Below are positions 34,859-44,450 of a stretch of DNA of 59,558 nucleotides, piece by piece. Source of the DNA: Flaviaestuariibacter sp. (lineage in GTDB: Bacteria > Bacteroidota > Bacteroidia > Chitinophagales > Chitinophagaceae). Where the stretch lies: the NCBI GenBank assembly GCA_025963645.1, contig JAOQAI010000001.1, positions 1 through 59,558 of the forward strand. Reading direction: 5' to 3'. Position 1 is the first letter of the stretch, and each line of letters begins with the position of its first letter. Made by a program: the position numbers and the translations under genes. The notes beneath the pieces are model-generated. The model worked only from the letters and a program-made list of their open reading frames with translations, had not been told where the DNA came from and searched no databases.

Positions 34859-37800
34859 ATGAAGAAAATCTTTTTTTTCGTACTCTTTGTAATTGGATTT
34901 TTAAGCTCTGGTGCCCAGGCGATTCAATATACAGGTTCCACAACTTTATGCCAAGGTCAAAGTTTAAGTTTATCCATTCCAGTTCCACCGCTTGGAACCA
35001 CATTGCAATGGACAAAAAATAACTCACCTATTCCTGGATCAACAAGTGCGAGTTTAGTTGTAACGCAAACCGGTAATTATAGTGTAGTTGCCACCACAGG
35101 AAGCAACAACGTCTATTATGATACGGTAACTGTTACAGTTAATCCAAATCCAGTAGCTGCTTTTACTTTTTCTCCCAATAATATTTGCATCAGCACACCG
35201 GTCAGCTTTACAAATAATTCAACAGGCAGTGGTCTAAGCTATTCCTGGAACTTCGGCGATGCTGCTTCAAGTGACAATAGTTCAATGCTAGCTAATCCCG
35301 TACACCGTTTTATTGGTGTGCCTGGAACGGCTCCACAAACGTTTAAGGTAAAATTGACTACCACCAATAATACCGGATGTAACCATACTGATAGTATGAA
35401 TGTAATAGTCAATCAATCTCCCGGTACGCAACTCTCTGGAACAGGGTTTACAAGTCCTAACACCTTTAAGAGTTGTGGTACATCTGCTACCAATTTTACC
35501 TTTATTAACCAGTCCTCCACTATTTCTACTAATACGGCTTATAGTATTTTGTGGGGAGATGGATCACCTAATTTTGTAACTACATTAGCCACTAATTGGA
35601 CTACGACACATTCCTTTGGCGTTGGGTCTCATCCCATAAAATTCACAGTAACAGGTACTAATGGTTGTACTGATACGGCTACCTACTACGTTTTTGTGGG
35701 AACAAATCCTGCCGTGGCACTTGGCAACCCGGGGAATACTGCCATCTGTAGTGGTGACTCGTTGGTTTTCCCGATTTCCAATATTAATTCCAATTCACCT
35801 GGTACTGTTTATACAGTTAGTTTTAATGATGGCTATTCGGTTTCATATATTCATCCAAATCCTCCAGCTGCTCCACCCTCCAGTGTTTCGCATATATTTA
35901 ATACCACTAGTTGTGGTACAAACAGTTCCAATGGATTAACCACTTTTAATAACTCCTTTTCTGCTATAATAACCGCATCTAACCCTTGTGGCACTTCTTC
36001 GGGAAGTGTAGTGCCGATTTATGTCTCGCAAAAACCTCAAGCCTCAATGACTGTATCACCGAATGATACTGTTTGCGTTAATTCAAGTGTGACTATCACC
36101 AGTACAAGCCCTTTAAATAATAGTGTCGATCCTGGTAACGGAACTTGTACGCCTGGGAAGAACGTATGGACAATTTCTCCTTCAACTGGCTTTACTATCA
36201 CAAGCGGTTCTTTGGGTAATACGTTCGGATTTGGCGATCCCGCAATATGGGCAAACGGTACTAATACTCTGGTGCTGAATTTTACCAGCACCGGGCAATA
36301 TATCATCAAATTAATTACCGGCAATAATGTGAATTGCCAACTTGATACGGCTATAAGAACAATTTGTGTCAATCCTCAACCGGTTGCTGGCTTTAACTTA
36401 AGTACAGCTGCCGGCTGTTCACCTTTAAATGTTGGGGTCACTAATACTTCAAACAGCCCTATTTGTGGAACTAATACGTACATGTGGAGTGTGAGTTATT
36501 CTAATGCGCAGAGCTGTACGCCCAATAGTTCCAATTATACAGTCACCAGCGGCAATTTAACTTCGTTTGAGCCTGCATTCCAATTTATTAATGCGGGTGT
36601 GTATACTATCAGACTGGTAACAAGAAACTCCAGCGGTGCTTGTATTTCCGCCGCTGTTATGAAAACTGTTACGGTCAAATCTAAGCCTACAGTTACAATT
36701 CCTCCAATTTCATCGATATGTCAAAATGGATCTATAACGCCAACCGCAACCGTTAATAATTGTTATTCTTCCACTCCGGCCACTTATGCCTGGAGCTTTG
36801 AAGATGGCTTACCTGCCACCTCCATGTCACTGAATCCAGGAAGCATAATAATGCCGGTTGCCGGAAACAAGAATATTCAGTTAGAAGCTACCAATGAATG
36901 TGGAACAACAACATCAAATGTTGTTGTTCAGATACGCCCCAATCCTGTAATCACTGTACCTTCAAATATAGAAGTTTGTGCAGGAGCAACTGTTGGACCA
37001 CTGAACTTTTCCAGTTCTGTGGTTCCTGCCACTTATACGTGGACCAATTCAGCCCCTAGTATTGGACTTTCTGCTAACGGCACGACAAACCCGATTGCGG
37101 CATTTACTTCGACCAACAATACCGCCTCTTCCATCAGCTCAACAATTAATGTAACTGGCACAAGTTCCAGCTGTTCGGGGCAAACAAGCTTTACAATTGC
37201 AATCAATCCAAAGCCAGTTATTGATACTCGTACGGCAAGCATCTGCAGTGGTTCCAGCTTTTCCATAACCCTTTCCAATAACCCACCGGCTATTGTCATT
37301 CCTTCTGGCACAACTTATACCTGGGGTGTGCCAGTAAGTAATCCTGTTGGTGCTGTAACAGGTGGTTCTGCGCAATCTAATCAGTCTGCCATCAGTCAGA
37401 CGCTTTCTAACAATACCAATGCCCCGGCAACTTTGACCTATACTGTTACACCCATTTCAGGTGCGGCAGGTAATTGCGTAGGCTCCACCTTTACGGTGAC
37501 AGTAACCGTAAACCCACAGCCCTCCGTTGCAGGCACTTCGTTTGTAAATCCAAGCATTTGTGGTGGTTCAAATGGTTCTATTTCTTTGACAGGCCTAGCA
37601 GCCGTTACTTCTTATACCGTTACGTATTTATGGAATGGAAGTCCTGTTGTTAGAACGTTGGTTTCTGATGGCGCGGGAACGGTTGTCATTACGGGCTTGA
37701 CTCAGGGTAGTTATACCAATATTTTTGTAGCATTTGCAGGCTGTTCCTCCGGCAGTTCTGGTCCAATTACACTTGTAGATCCTAGTGCTCCGGCTACTCC

Positions 37801-40800
37801 CAGCATCACAAGCAATGATCCAATTTGTAGCGGTAGTAATTTAACTTTAAGTGCTTCTACTATTACACCTGGAGCTGTCACCTATGCATGGACCGGTCCA
37901 AATGGTTTTGTCAGCACACAGTCAAATCTTACCCGACCAAATGTAACCACGGATCATGCCGGAACCTATACTGTCACTGCAACCCTGAATGGTTGTACTT
38001 CTGCAGCGGGTTCAATTAACGTCGTTGTTAATCAAACGCCTTTAAACATCATTGCCAGTAATAGCGGCCCTGTCTGTGACGGTTCTGCCGTCACCTTACA
38101 GGCTACTTCTACAACGCCACTTACCACTTTTTCATGGACAGGGCCAAATGGTTATGTCAGCAACTTGCCTAGTCCTTTTATTGTGTCCGCTTCTAGCACC
38201 AATGCAGGGACATACAGCGTTGTTGCTACATTGGGAAATTGCCCTTCTGTGCCTGTTACGACAACCATAACTGTCAACCCTATTCCGGTGATTAGCGGCT
38301 CCAGTTCTGTGAATCCTACTTCTTGTAATACATCTACCGGTTTTATTACTTTAACCGGATTGGCTGCTTCCACCACCTATAATGTTTCTTATTCCAGGAA
38401 CGGCGCTCCTCCTTCAACAATCGTCATCACTTCTACGGCAACGGGTAGTGTGATGATTTCTTCACTTGGAGCTGGTTCTTATGATAATGTGATGGTAAGC
38501 GTAAACGGCTGTCCTTCAAATGCGGTAGGTCCTTTTGTATTGGCTGACCCGAATCCGCCTGTTATGCCGGTAGCAGGTAACAACGGCCCTATATGCAGTG
38601 GTAATGCCCTTTCGCTGAATGCGAGCACCATCAGTGCAGGCACAGCCACCTATGCCTGGACAGGGCCTAACAACTTTAACAGCGCTTTGCAAAGCCCAAC
38701 CATAACTAACGCTACCGTGGCAGCCAGCGGAACTTACACCGTTACGGCTACCATAAATGGTTGCACTTCGGTAGGGGGCACCACTACAGTTGTTATTAAT
38801 CAAACGCCTGCAACACCCACGGTTTCCAGCAATAGCCCTGTATGTACGGGTAATGCACTTACGCTTGGTTCATCTACTTCAACACCCGGTATAATGACCT
38901 ATGCCTGGACAGGACCGAACGGGTTTACAAGCATGGATCAAAATCCAACCATCTCCAATGCGACAATAGCGGCAGGCGGTACTTATACTGTAATGATCAC
39001 CGCGGCTACCGGTAATTGCCCTTCAGCAATAGCAAGCATTGGAGTTGTGGTGAATGCAACACCTGCTATCAGCACAACCGCCAGCACAAACCCGACCTCT
39101 TGCGCTACTCCTACAGGGACTATTACTTTAAATGGTTTAACGCCAACTACAAGCTATACCGTCAGTTATGTAAAGAACGCAGCGCCTGTTACTGCTACTA
39201 TTAGTTCCAATGCCGCCGGCAGTGTTGTTATTACTAACCTGACAGCCGGTACCTATAGTGATATTGGTGTTGCAGTTTCCGGGTGCCCATCAAATTTGGT
39301 GGGACCTATAACCCTAACTGATCCCAACCCTCCGGTAGCTCCGACGGTTGGCAGTAACAGCCCGGTTTGCAGCGGTGCTACATTAAATCTTACAGCCAGT
39401 ACATCCACTCCCGGCGCTGTGACCTACGCATGGACCAGCCCTAATGGCTTTACAAGCGGACTACAGAATCCAGCCGTCCTCAATGTTCCGGTATCTGCCA
39501 GCGGCACCTATTTTGTAACGGCTACCTTAAATAATTGCGTCTCGCTTCCGGCTTCGGTTTTGGTAGAAGTGCAACCACTTCCGGTGGCTCCGTCAGTAAC
39601 CACTCCCGTCAATTATTGTATAGGGGCAACGGCTGTGCCTCTAACAGCAACGGCTGCGGTGGGAAATACACTTCAGTGGTATACCGCTGCCATTGGCGGT
39701 GTAGCAAGCCCGGTCGCTCCGACCCCTTCCACAGCTATTGCAGGAACCACGGGGTATTATGTCAGCCAAAAAAATCCATTGGGTTGCGAAGGTCAAAGAG
39801 CCCAAATAAACGTGGTAATAAACCCGGATGCAAGGGCATTGTTTAATTATGCCGCTGACACGAGTTGCGCCCCTTTTACTATCAATGCTTCCGTTATTCA
39901 ACCCGTGCTTTTCCCGGATAGGAACAACGTTTATGAATGGTATGCGGACGGAAACCTCATTGGCTCCGGAACTACGTTCCCCGGGTTTGTATTGACACAG
40001 GCAGGAGATTCGGTAACGATCAAGCTTCGGGTCACCAGCTTATTCGGGTGCAAAGAAGATAGCATGAAGCATGAATTCTTCACCAGAATAGTGCCCATAC
40101 CTACTTTCAACGTAAATACGTTGGAAGGTTGTGGCCCTTTGTCGGTACAAGTGACCAACACAACGCCTCAATCGGGCTTGTTTAACTTCTTCTGGAATTT
40201 TGGCAACGGTCAAACCTCGCTATTGGTCAACCCCCCATCCATTACTTACCAACCGAACCCGACATATAACGATACAACTTACACTATCACGCTGTCAGCG
40301 ATCTCTGTGTGTGATACGGTAAGAACGACCAAAATAATCCGTGTCAAATCCAAGCCCAAAGCCACTTTTACACCGGATAAAACCTTCGGTTGCTCACCAA
40401 TGACGGTGGTATTTGCCAATCAATCCCTTGGCTTAGGCATTACCTACACATGGGATTTTGGCGATGGTTCGCCACAGGTGATCACGGGTGTACGCGGCCC
40501 GCAGACGCATACATACCATACAGCCGTTCGCGACACTTTTCATGCGAGGTTGATTGCGGTCAATGACTGTGGTGCGGATACCATGCAATTCAACATTGTG
40601 GTATCGCCCAACCAGATAGCATTGGATCTGGCAGTGAATGGTAACCAGGTTTTCGGTTGTGCGCCACATGCTGTCAATTTCTTTAATAATTCAGCGGGCG
40701 CCACTTCTTTCTTCTGGAACTTTGGTGATGGAAACACCTTAACTACCACCAATAATATCGGTGTAGTTAATCATACTTTCCAAAACCCCGGAACTTATGT

Positions 40801-43105
40801 GGTGACTTTGAGAGCGACCAATGGATGCTCGGATACCACTACAGCTGAAACGATAACGGTCTTTCCAAGATCTACGGCCAGCTTCACCTTAAACCGGAGT
40901 ATTTTTTGTTTAGGAGATACCCTGCGAACCACCAATACCTCTGTGGACGCGACAAGGTATGAGTGGGAATTTGGCGATGGTGGTACCTCAACGGCAGTTG
41001 CGCCAATCCATATTTATTCCGTACCAGGTAGCTACATGGTAACACTTCGCACATATCGCCTGAACCCGCAGGGAAATGAATGCAGTAACAGTTCCACGCA
41101 AAGTGTAATGGTTGTTGCTACTGCTACCGGGTCTTTTACAGCTACACCGGATAATGGCATTTGTGCACCCTTGACGGTTAGCTTCGCTAATCAAAATCTT
41201 CCGTCGGTAACGGCTAACTGGAACTTTGGAGATGGGAATACCGGAACTGGGAATACGATTTCACATACTTACCTGACACCTGGTAACTATACAGTCACGC
41301 TTGCCACATTAGTGCCAGGCGGCTGTACGTATGTTGCCACAAAGAATATTATCATCACAGGGCCTGCCGGACAATTGCAATATACCAGCGGCTTCCTTTG
41401 CGATGGACAGTCAGCCCGTTTTGAAGTGATAGCTACCAACACGGATTCCGTGACATGGAATTTCGGTGACGGCACTTCCATAACCACCAGCCAGCGCATT
41501 GTTTTTCATACCTATCAAAACCCCGGGGCTTACCTGCCATTTGTAACATTGAACTCCAATACCGGCTGCCGGTTCCCTGTTCGTGGTATTGATTCCATTA
41601 AAGTGGATAGAATGACGAAAGGATATACCGCTATCCAGCAACGGCTTTGCGGTGCTACAGTAGTTAATTACACCGATACATCCTCTGTGTTTTATGGTAA
41701 GGCATTGGTGAGATGGGAGTTTGGCGATAACACCACCGGCATTGGCGGCAATGTCTCTCATACTTATTCCATTTCCGGTAACTACCGGGTGCTGATGATT
41801 GTAAGGAGCAATAGCGGCTGTATTGACACAACAGATAGAATGGTCAATATTGTAGTGAACAGTATTCCGGTGGCAACGATCGTAGGGCCTGCGGCAGGAT
41901 GCGCAGGGCAGCCGATGACCTTCACAGGGAATATACAATCTTCTGACGCAGTTAATTTTGTGAAATGGACAACCTCGACCGGTGTTACCGGCAATGTTAA
42001 TCCTATCAACTTTTCTTTTGCCCTGCCGGGAACCTATACCGTTCAACTAATCGTAGGAACCGTAAATGGCTGTTTTGACACGACTGATTTCCATAACATT
42101 CTTATCAACCCTACACCAACGATCATTGCCAGCAACGACCTGACGCTTTGCCGTGGTGGGTCGGGGATAATAACCGCTACCGGCGGCTTGCAATATAACT
42201 GGACACCGATCCAGGGATTGAGCTGCACCACTTGTCCTTCCCCACTCGCCTCCCCGCTGGTTTCTACCCGCTACAAAGTGGAAGGCACCAATGCGTTTGG
42301 TTGTTCTGCCTTTGATTCGGTGGACATCACGGTGATTCAGCCTTTCGATATTACGGTATCTCCCAATGACAGCATTTGCGTGGGTAGCTCGTCAAAGCTG
42401 TTAGCAAGTGGCGCCACTTCCTATATCTGGACCGGACCCAACTTAAGCAGTACTACCGTGTCTAATCCGATCGCAACGCCGCTTCTTACTACCAGCTACC
42501 GCGTGGTTGGGTACGATGGGTTCAATTGCTTTACGGACACCGCTTTTGTAACCGTTGCGGTAGGAGAATACCCAACAGTAAGCTTGGGACCTGATCTTAC
42601 TTTGGCCACAGGAACGGTTCGGCCAATGACATCTGTAATCACGAATGGACCTATACGCAACTGGCTATGGAAGCCTGCGACCGATCTAAGTTGCACCACT
42701 TGTGCTTTACCTTCTGCAACCATCAAAAAAGATATAAGCTATATCGTAACGGTGACGACGGCTTACGGTTGCAGTGCGTCTGATACGCTTTCCATCAAAG
42801 CTTTCTGCGATAACGTGCAAACCTTTGTGCCAAACGCCTTTACGCCGGACGGGGATGGCATCAATGATATCCTGATGGTTCGGGGAAGCGGTATAGCGCA
42901 GGTGAAAACTTTCCGCATCTTCAACCGGTGGGGTGAGGTGGTTTTTGAGCGTGGCAACTTCTCGGCTAACAATCCGGCGTTCGGATGGGATGGAAAAGTA
43001 AAAGGCGTGGTGGGTCCGCCGGATGTATATGTCTACACTGCCGAAGTGATCTGTGAAAATGGAACTTCTTATACTTATAAAGGAAACGTGTCCGTATTAA
43101 AGTAG
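34859..43105 (+). CDS. Giant PKD/Ig-repeat surface protein with type B T9SS sorting domain
   Basis: A 2748-residue exported protein. Signal peptide 1-21; Ig-like and PKD modules to about 880; about three copies of a paired FN3-like (NPTSC..GxITLxGLxxxTxYxVSY) plus Ig-like (SPVCSGNALTL..YAWTGPNGF) unit between 890 and 1600; then at least six PKD domains with the core WxFGDG (about 1760-2400). The gliding-motility-associated C-terminal domain follows (VPNAFTPDGDGINDIL..FRIFNRWGEVVFE..GWDGKVKG..VYVYTAEVICENG). Such SprB-like adhesins are exported by the type IX system. The SprF-like gene starts 6 bases downstream, as expected for type B sorting domains. Ligand unknown. Confidence 0.93.
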   Translation: MKKIFFFVLFVIGFLSSGAQAIQYTGSTTLCQGQSLSLSIPVPPLGTTLQWTKNNSPIPGSTSASLVVTQTGNYSVVATTGSNNVYYDTVTVTVNPNPVAAFTFSPNNICISTPVSFTNNSTGSGLSYSWNFGDAASSDNSSMLANPVHRFIGVPGTAPQTFKVKLTTTNNTGCNHTDSMNVIVNQSPGTQLSGTGFTSPNTFKSCGTSATNFTFINQSSTISTNTAYSILWGDGSPNFVTTLATNWTTTHSFGVGSHPIKFTVTGTNGCTDTATYYVFVGTNPAVALGNPGNTAICSGDSLVFPISNINSNSPGTVYTVSFNDGYSVSYIHPNPPAAPPSSVSHIFNTTSCGTNSSNGLTTFNNSFSAIITASNPCGTSSGSVVPIYVSQKPQASMTVSPNDTVCVNSSVTITSTSPLNNSVDPGNGTCTPGKNVWTISPSTGFTITSGSLGNTFGFGDPAIWANGTNTLVLNFTSTGQYIIKLITGNNVNCQLDTAIRTICVNPQPVAGFNLSTAAGCSPLNVGVTNTSNSPICGTNTYMWSVSYSNAQSCTPNSSNYTVTSGNLTSFEPAFQFINAGVYTIRLVTRNSSGACISAAVMKTVTVKSKPTVTIPPISSICQNGSITPTATVNNCYSSTPATYAWSFEDGLPATSMSLNPGSIIMPVAGNKNIQLEATNECGTTTSNVVVQIRPNPVITVPSNIEVCAGATVGPLNFSSSVVPATYTWTNSAPSIGLSANGTTNPIAAFTSTNNTASSISSTINVTGTSSSCSGQTSFTIAINPKPVIDTRTASICSGSSFSITLSNNPPAIVIPSGTTYTWGVPVSNPVGAVTGGSAQSNQSAISQTLSNNTNAPATLTYTVTPISGAAGNCVGSTFTVTVTVNPQPSVAGTSFVNPSICGGSNGSISLTGLAAVTSYTVTYLWNGSPVVRTLVSDGAGTVVITGLTQGSYTNIFVAFAGCSSGSSGPITLVDPSAPATPSITSNDPICSGSNLTLSASTITPGAVTYAWTGPNGFVSTQSNLTRPNVTTDHAGTYTVTATLNGCTSAAGSINVVVNQTPLNIIASNSGPVCDGSAVTLQATSTTPLTTFSWTGPNGYVSNLPSPFIVSASSTNAGTYSVVATLGNCPSVPVTTTITVNPIPVISGSSSVNPTSCNTSTGFITLTGLAASTTYNVSYSRNGAPPSTIVITSTATGSVMISSLGAGSYDNVMVSVNGCPSNAVGPFVLADPNPPVMPVAGNNGPICSGNALSLNASTISAGTATYAWTGPNNFNSALQSPTITNATVAASGTYTVTATINGCTSVGGTTTVVINQTPATPTVSSNSPVCTGNALTLGSSTSTPGIMTYAWTGPNGFTSMDQNPTISNATIAAGGTYTVMITAATGNCPSAIASIGVVVNATPAISTTASTNPTSCATPTGTITLNGLTPTTSYTVSYVKNAAPVTATISSNAAGSVVITNLTAGTYSDIGVAVSGCPSNLVGPITLTDPNPPVAPTVGSNSPVCSGATLNLTASTSTPGAVTYAWTSPNGFTSGLQNPAVLNVPVSASGTYFVTATLNNCVSLPASVLVEVQPLPVAPSVTTPVNYCIGATAVPLTATAAVGNTLQWYTAAIGGVASPVAPTPSTAIAGTTGYYVSQKNPLGCEGQRAQINVVINPDARALFNYAADTSCAPFTINASVIQPVLFPDRNNVYEWYADGNLIGSGTTFPGFVLTQAGDSVTIKLRVTSLFGCKEDSMKHEFFTRIVPIPTFNVNTLEGCGPLSVQVTNTTPQSGLFNFFWNFGNGQTSLLVNPPSITYQPNPTYNDTTYTITLSAISVCDTVRTTKIIRVKSKPKATFTPDKTFGCSPMTVVFANQSLGLGITYTWDFGDGSPQVITGVRGPQTHTYHTAVRDTFHARLIAVNDCGADTMQFNIVVSPNQIALDLAVNGNQVFGCAPHAVNFFNNSAGATSFFWNFGDGNTLTTTNNIGVVNHTFQNPGTYVVTLRATNGCSDTTTAETITVFPRSTASFTLNRSIFCLGDTLRTTNTSVDATRYEWEFGDGGTSTAVAPIHIYSVPGSYMVTLRTYRLNPQGNECSNSSTQSVMVVATATGSFTATPDNGICAPLTVSFANQNLPSVTANWNFGDGNTGTGNTISHTYLTPGNYTVTLATLVPGGCTYVATKNIIITGPAGQLQYTSGFLCDGQSARFEVIATNTDSVTWNFGDGTSITTSQRIVFHTYQNPGAYLPFVTLNSNTGCRFPVRGIDSIKVDRMTKGYTAIQQRLCGATVVNYTDTSSVFYGKALVRWEFGDNTTGIGGNVSHTYSISGNYRVLMIVRSNSGCIDTTDRMVNIVVNSIPVATIVGPAAGCAGQPMTFTGNIQSSDAVNFVKWTTSTGVTGNVNPINFSFALPGTYTVQLIVGTVNGCFDTTDFHNILINPTPTIIASNDLTLCRGGSGIITATGGLQYNWTPIQGLSCTTCPSPLASPLVSTRYKVEGTNAFGCSAFDSVDITVIQPFDITVSPNDSICVGSSSKLLASGATSYIWTGPNLSSTTVSNPIATPLLTTSYRVVGYDGFNCFTDTAFVTVAVGEYPTVSLGPDLTLATGTVRPMTSVITNGPIRNWLWKPATDLSCTTCALPSATIKKDISYIVTVTTAYGCSASDTLSIKAFCDNVQTFVPNAFTPDGDGINDILMVRGSGIAQVKTFRIFNRWGEVVFERGNFSANNPAFGWDGKVKGVVGPPDVYVYTAEVICENGTSYTYKGNVSVLK

Positions 43106-43110
43106 TGCTT

Positions 43111-44136
43111 ATGAAACAGAAGATGTTGCTGGGGATGCTAATGCTGATAGTGGCTTTTGGAGCTACCGGGCAGGATATAAATTTTTCGCAGTTCTATGAA
43201 CTGCCTTTATTGCGTAACCCTGCCCTGGCAGGCAAGTTCCGTGGCGATATAAGAGCCACCAGTGCTTTCCGCAGCCAATGGAACAGCGTAACAGTGCCTT
43301 ACAAAACGCAGGCATTGGGAGTGGAACTGAAGTCTGGCGTGAGTGCTAATTCCGATGATTATATAAGTCTTGGCATGCAGATTACCAATGATGTTGCCGG
43401 TGACTCTAAACTGGGCAAAACGCAGCTTTTGCCCATGATCGCTTATCACAAGCTGATGAACTCTTACCGCAACACGTATATCTCTGTTGGCTTCCTGGGC
43501 GGCGCCGTGCAACAACGGTTTGACCCTACCGGGCTGAAATTCGACGACCAGTTTGTAGGTGGCGCTTACAGTGCTACCAACCCGACACGTCAAACATTTA
43601 CGAACACGAATGTGATCTATTGGGATGCGGCAGCCGGTGTTACCTATAGCAGCGAAACGGATAAAGGGCTGCAATACTATATCGGAGCGGCTTATTTTCA
43701 TGTATCGCAACCGAAGGTGGCGTTCAACCCGGACAATGATATGCGGTTGAATAGAAAGATCGTTTTTAATTTAGGTATTTCCACTCCAGTGGGAGAATAC
43801 AATACGCTCATCCTGTACGCTGACTATTTTTCGCAAGGCGGCAACAGCCAGGCGCAAGGCGGGGTGCTTTATAAGCATGATATGGTGCAGGCGGACGAGA
43901 TTGAAAACGTAAGCCTTTCGATGGGCGCTTTTTACCGTGTTAATGATGCCATCGTGCCGGTGGTGAAGCTTGATTATTACAAATGGGGCATTGGTTTGAC
44001 ATACGATGCCAATATCAATAAATTGAAGCAAGCTTCAAATGGTCGGGGCGGTTTCGAGCTGACACTTTCTTACAAAAGTTTTCTGAATATCCGCAATACC
44101 TCTGCAGACAAAATGCGTTGCCCGGTTGCTTTTTAA
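43111..44136 (+). CDS. PorP/SprF-family type IX secretion membrane protein
   Basis: A protein of about 341 residues with signal peptide (LIVAFGATGQ) and the family opening DINFSQFYELPLLRNPALAGKFRGDIR, followed by a beta-barrel. SprF is needed for surface delivery of SprB in Flavobacterium johnsoniae, and such genes usually sit next to their type B cargo. Here the gene starts 6 bases after the adhesin stop, so it is almost certainly its dedicated partner. ATG 43111 is preferred to GTG 43105, which overlaps the adhesin stop. Confidence 0.93.
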   Translation: MKQKMLLGMLMLIVAFGATGQDINFSQFYELPLLRNPALAGKFRGDIRATSAFRSQWNSVTVPYKTQALGVELKSGVSANSDDYISLGMQITNDVAGDSKLGKTQLLPMIAYHKLMNSYRNTYISVGFLGGAVQQRFDPTGLKFDDQFVGGAYSATNPTRQTFTNTNVIYWDAAAGVTYSSETDKGLQYYIGAAYFHVSQPKVAFNPDNDMRLNRKIVFNLGISTPVGEYNTLILYADYFSQGGNSQAQGGVLYKHDMVQADEIENVSLSMGAFYRVNDAIVPVVKLDYYKWGIGLTYDANINKLKQASNGRGGFELTLSYKSFLNIRNTSADKMRCPVAF

Positions 44137-44153
44137 TTCCCATCTTTATAGGC

Positions 44154-44378
44154 ATGGAAGATTATAGGATCAATGTTTCGGACATTGAGGAACTACAGAA
44201 TATTGGAAACAGGGATGCTTTGGATGCGATTTTTGTAAAAGCCAAAAGCGCCATCGTTAATGGAGAAGCCACGATATTGTTTCGCAAGTTCGGGGATGCG
44301 CATTCTGAGGTTTTTAACGTGATCACCACTTTAGAAGATTTGGAGAACTATCAAAAGGAAGTATATAAATATTTATAG
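44154..44378 (+). CDS. Small hypothetical protein (74 residues)
   Basis: A small acidic soluble protein starting MEDYRINVSDIEELQNIGNR, with no membrane segment and no recognised domain. The ATG at 44154 follows the SprF-like gene by 17 bases. It may belong to the adhesin operon as a cytosolic accessory or be an independent gene; nothing in the sequence decides. A hairpin follows its stop. Confidence 0.65.
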   Translation: MEDYRINVSDIEELQNIGNRDALDAIFVKAKSAIVNGEATILFRKFGDAHSEVFNVITTLEDLENYQKEVYKYL

Positions 44379-44398
44379 CCAACAGCTGCTTAAATAAG

Positions 44399-44424
44399 AA
44401 TGGGCTGTTTTTAGACAGCCCATT
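44399..44424. terminator. Hairpin between convergent genes
   Basis: AATGGGCTGT (44399-44408) pairs with ACAGCCCATT (44415-44424). It can stop transcription from both sides; the T tract is weak. Confidence 0.55.
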
Positions 44425-44450
44425 CTCCATATTAAATTCTCTGCTCGCCG

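Noticed and set aside
40433..42046. Long minus-strand ORFs inside the giant adhesin gene
   Set aside because: Shadow frames of the biased Thr/Asn/Gly codon use of the adhesin; no start signals, domains or promoters.
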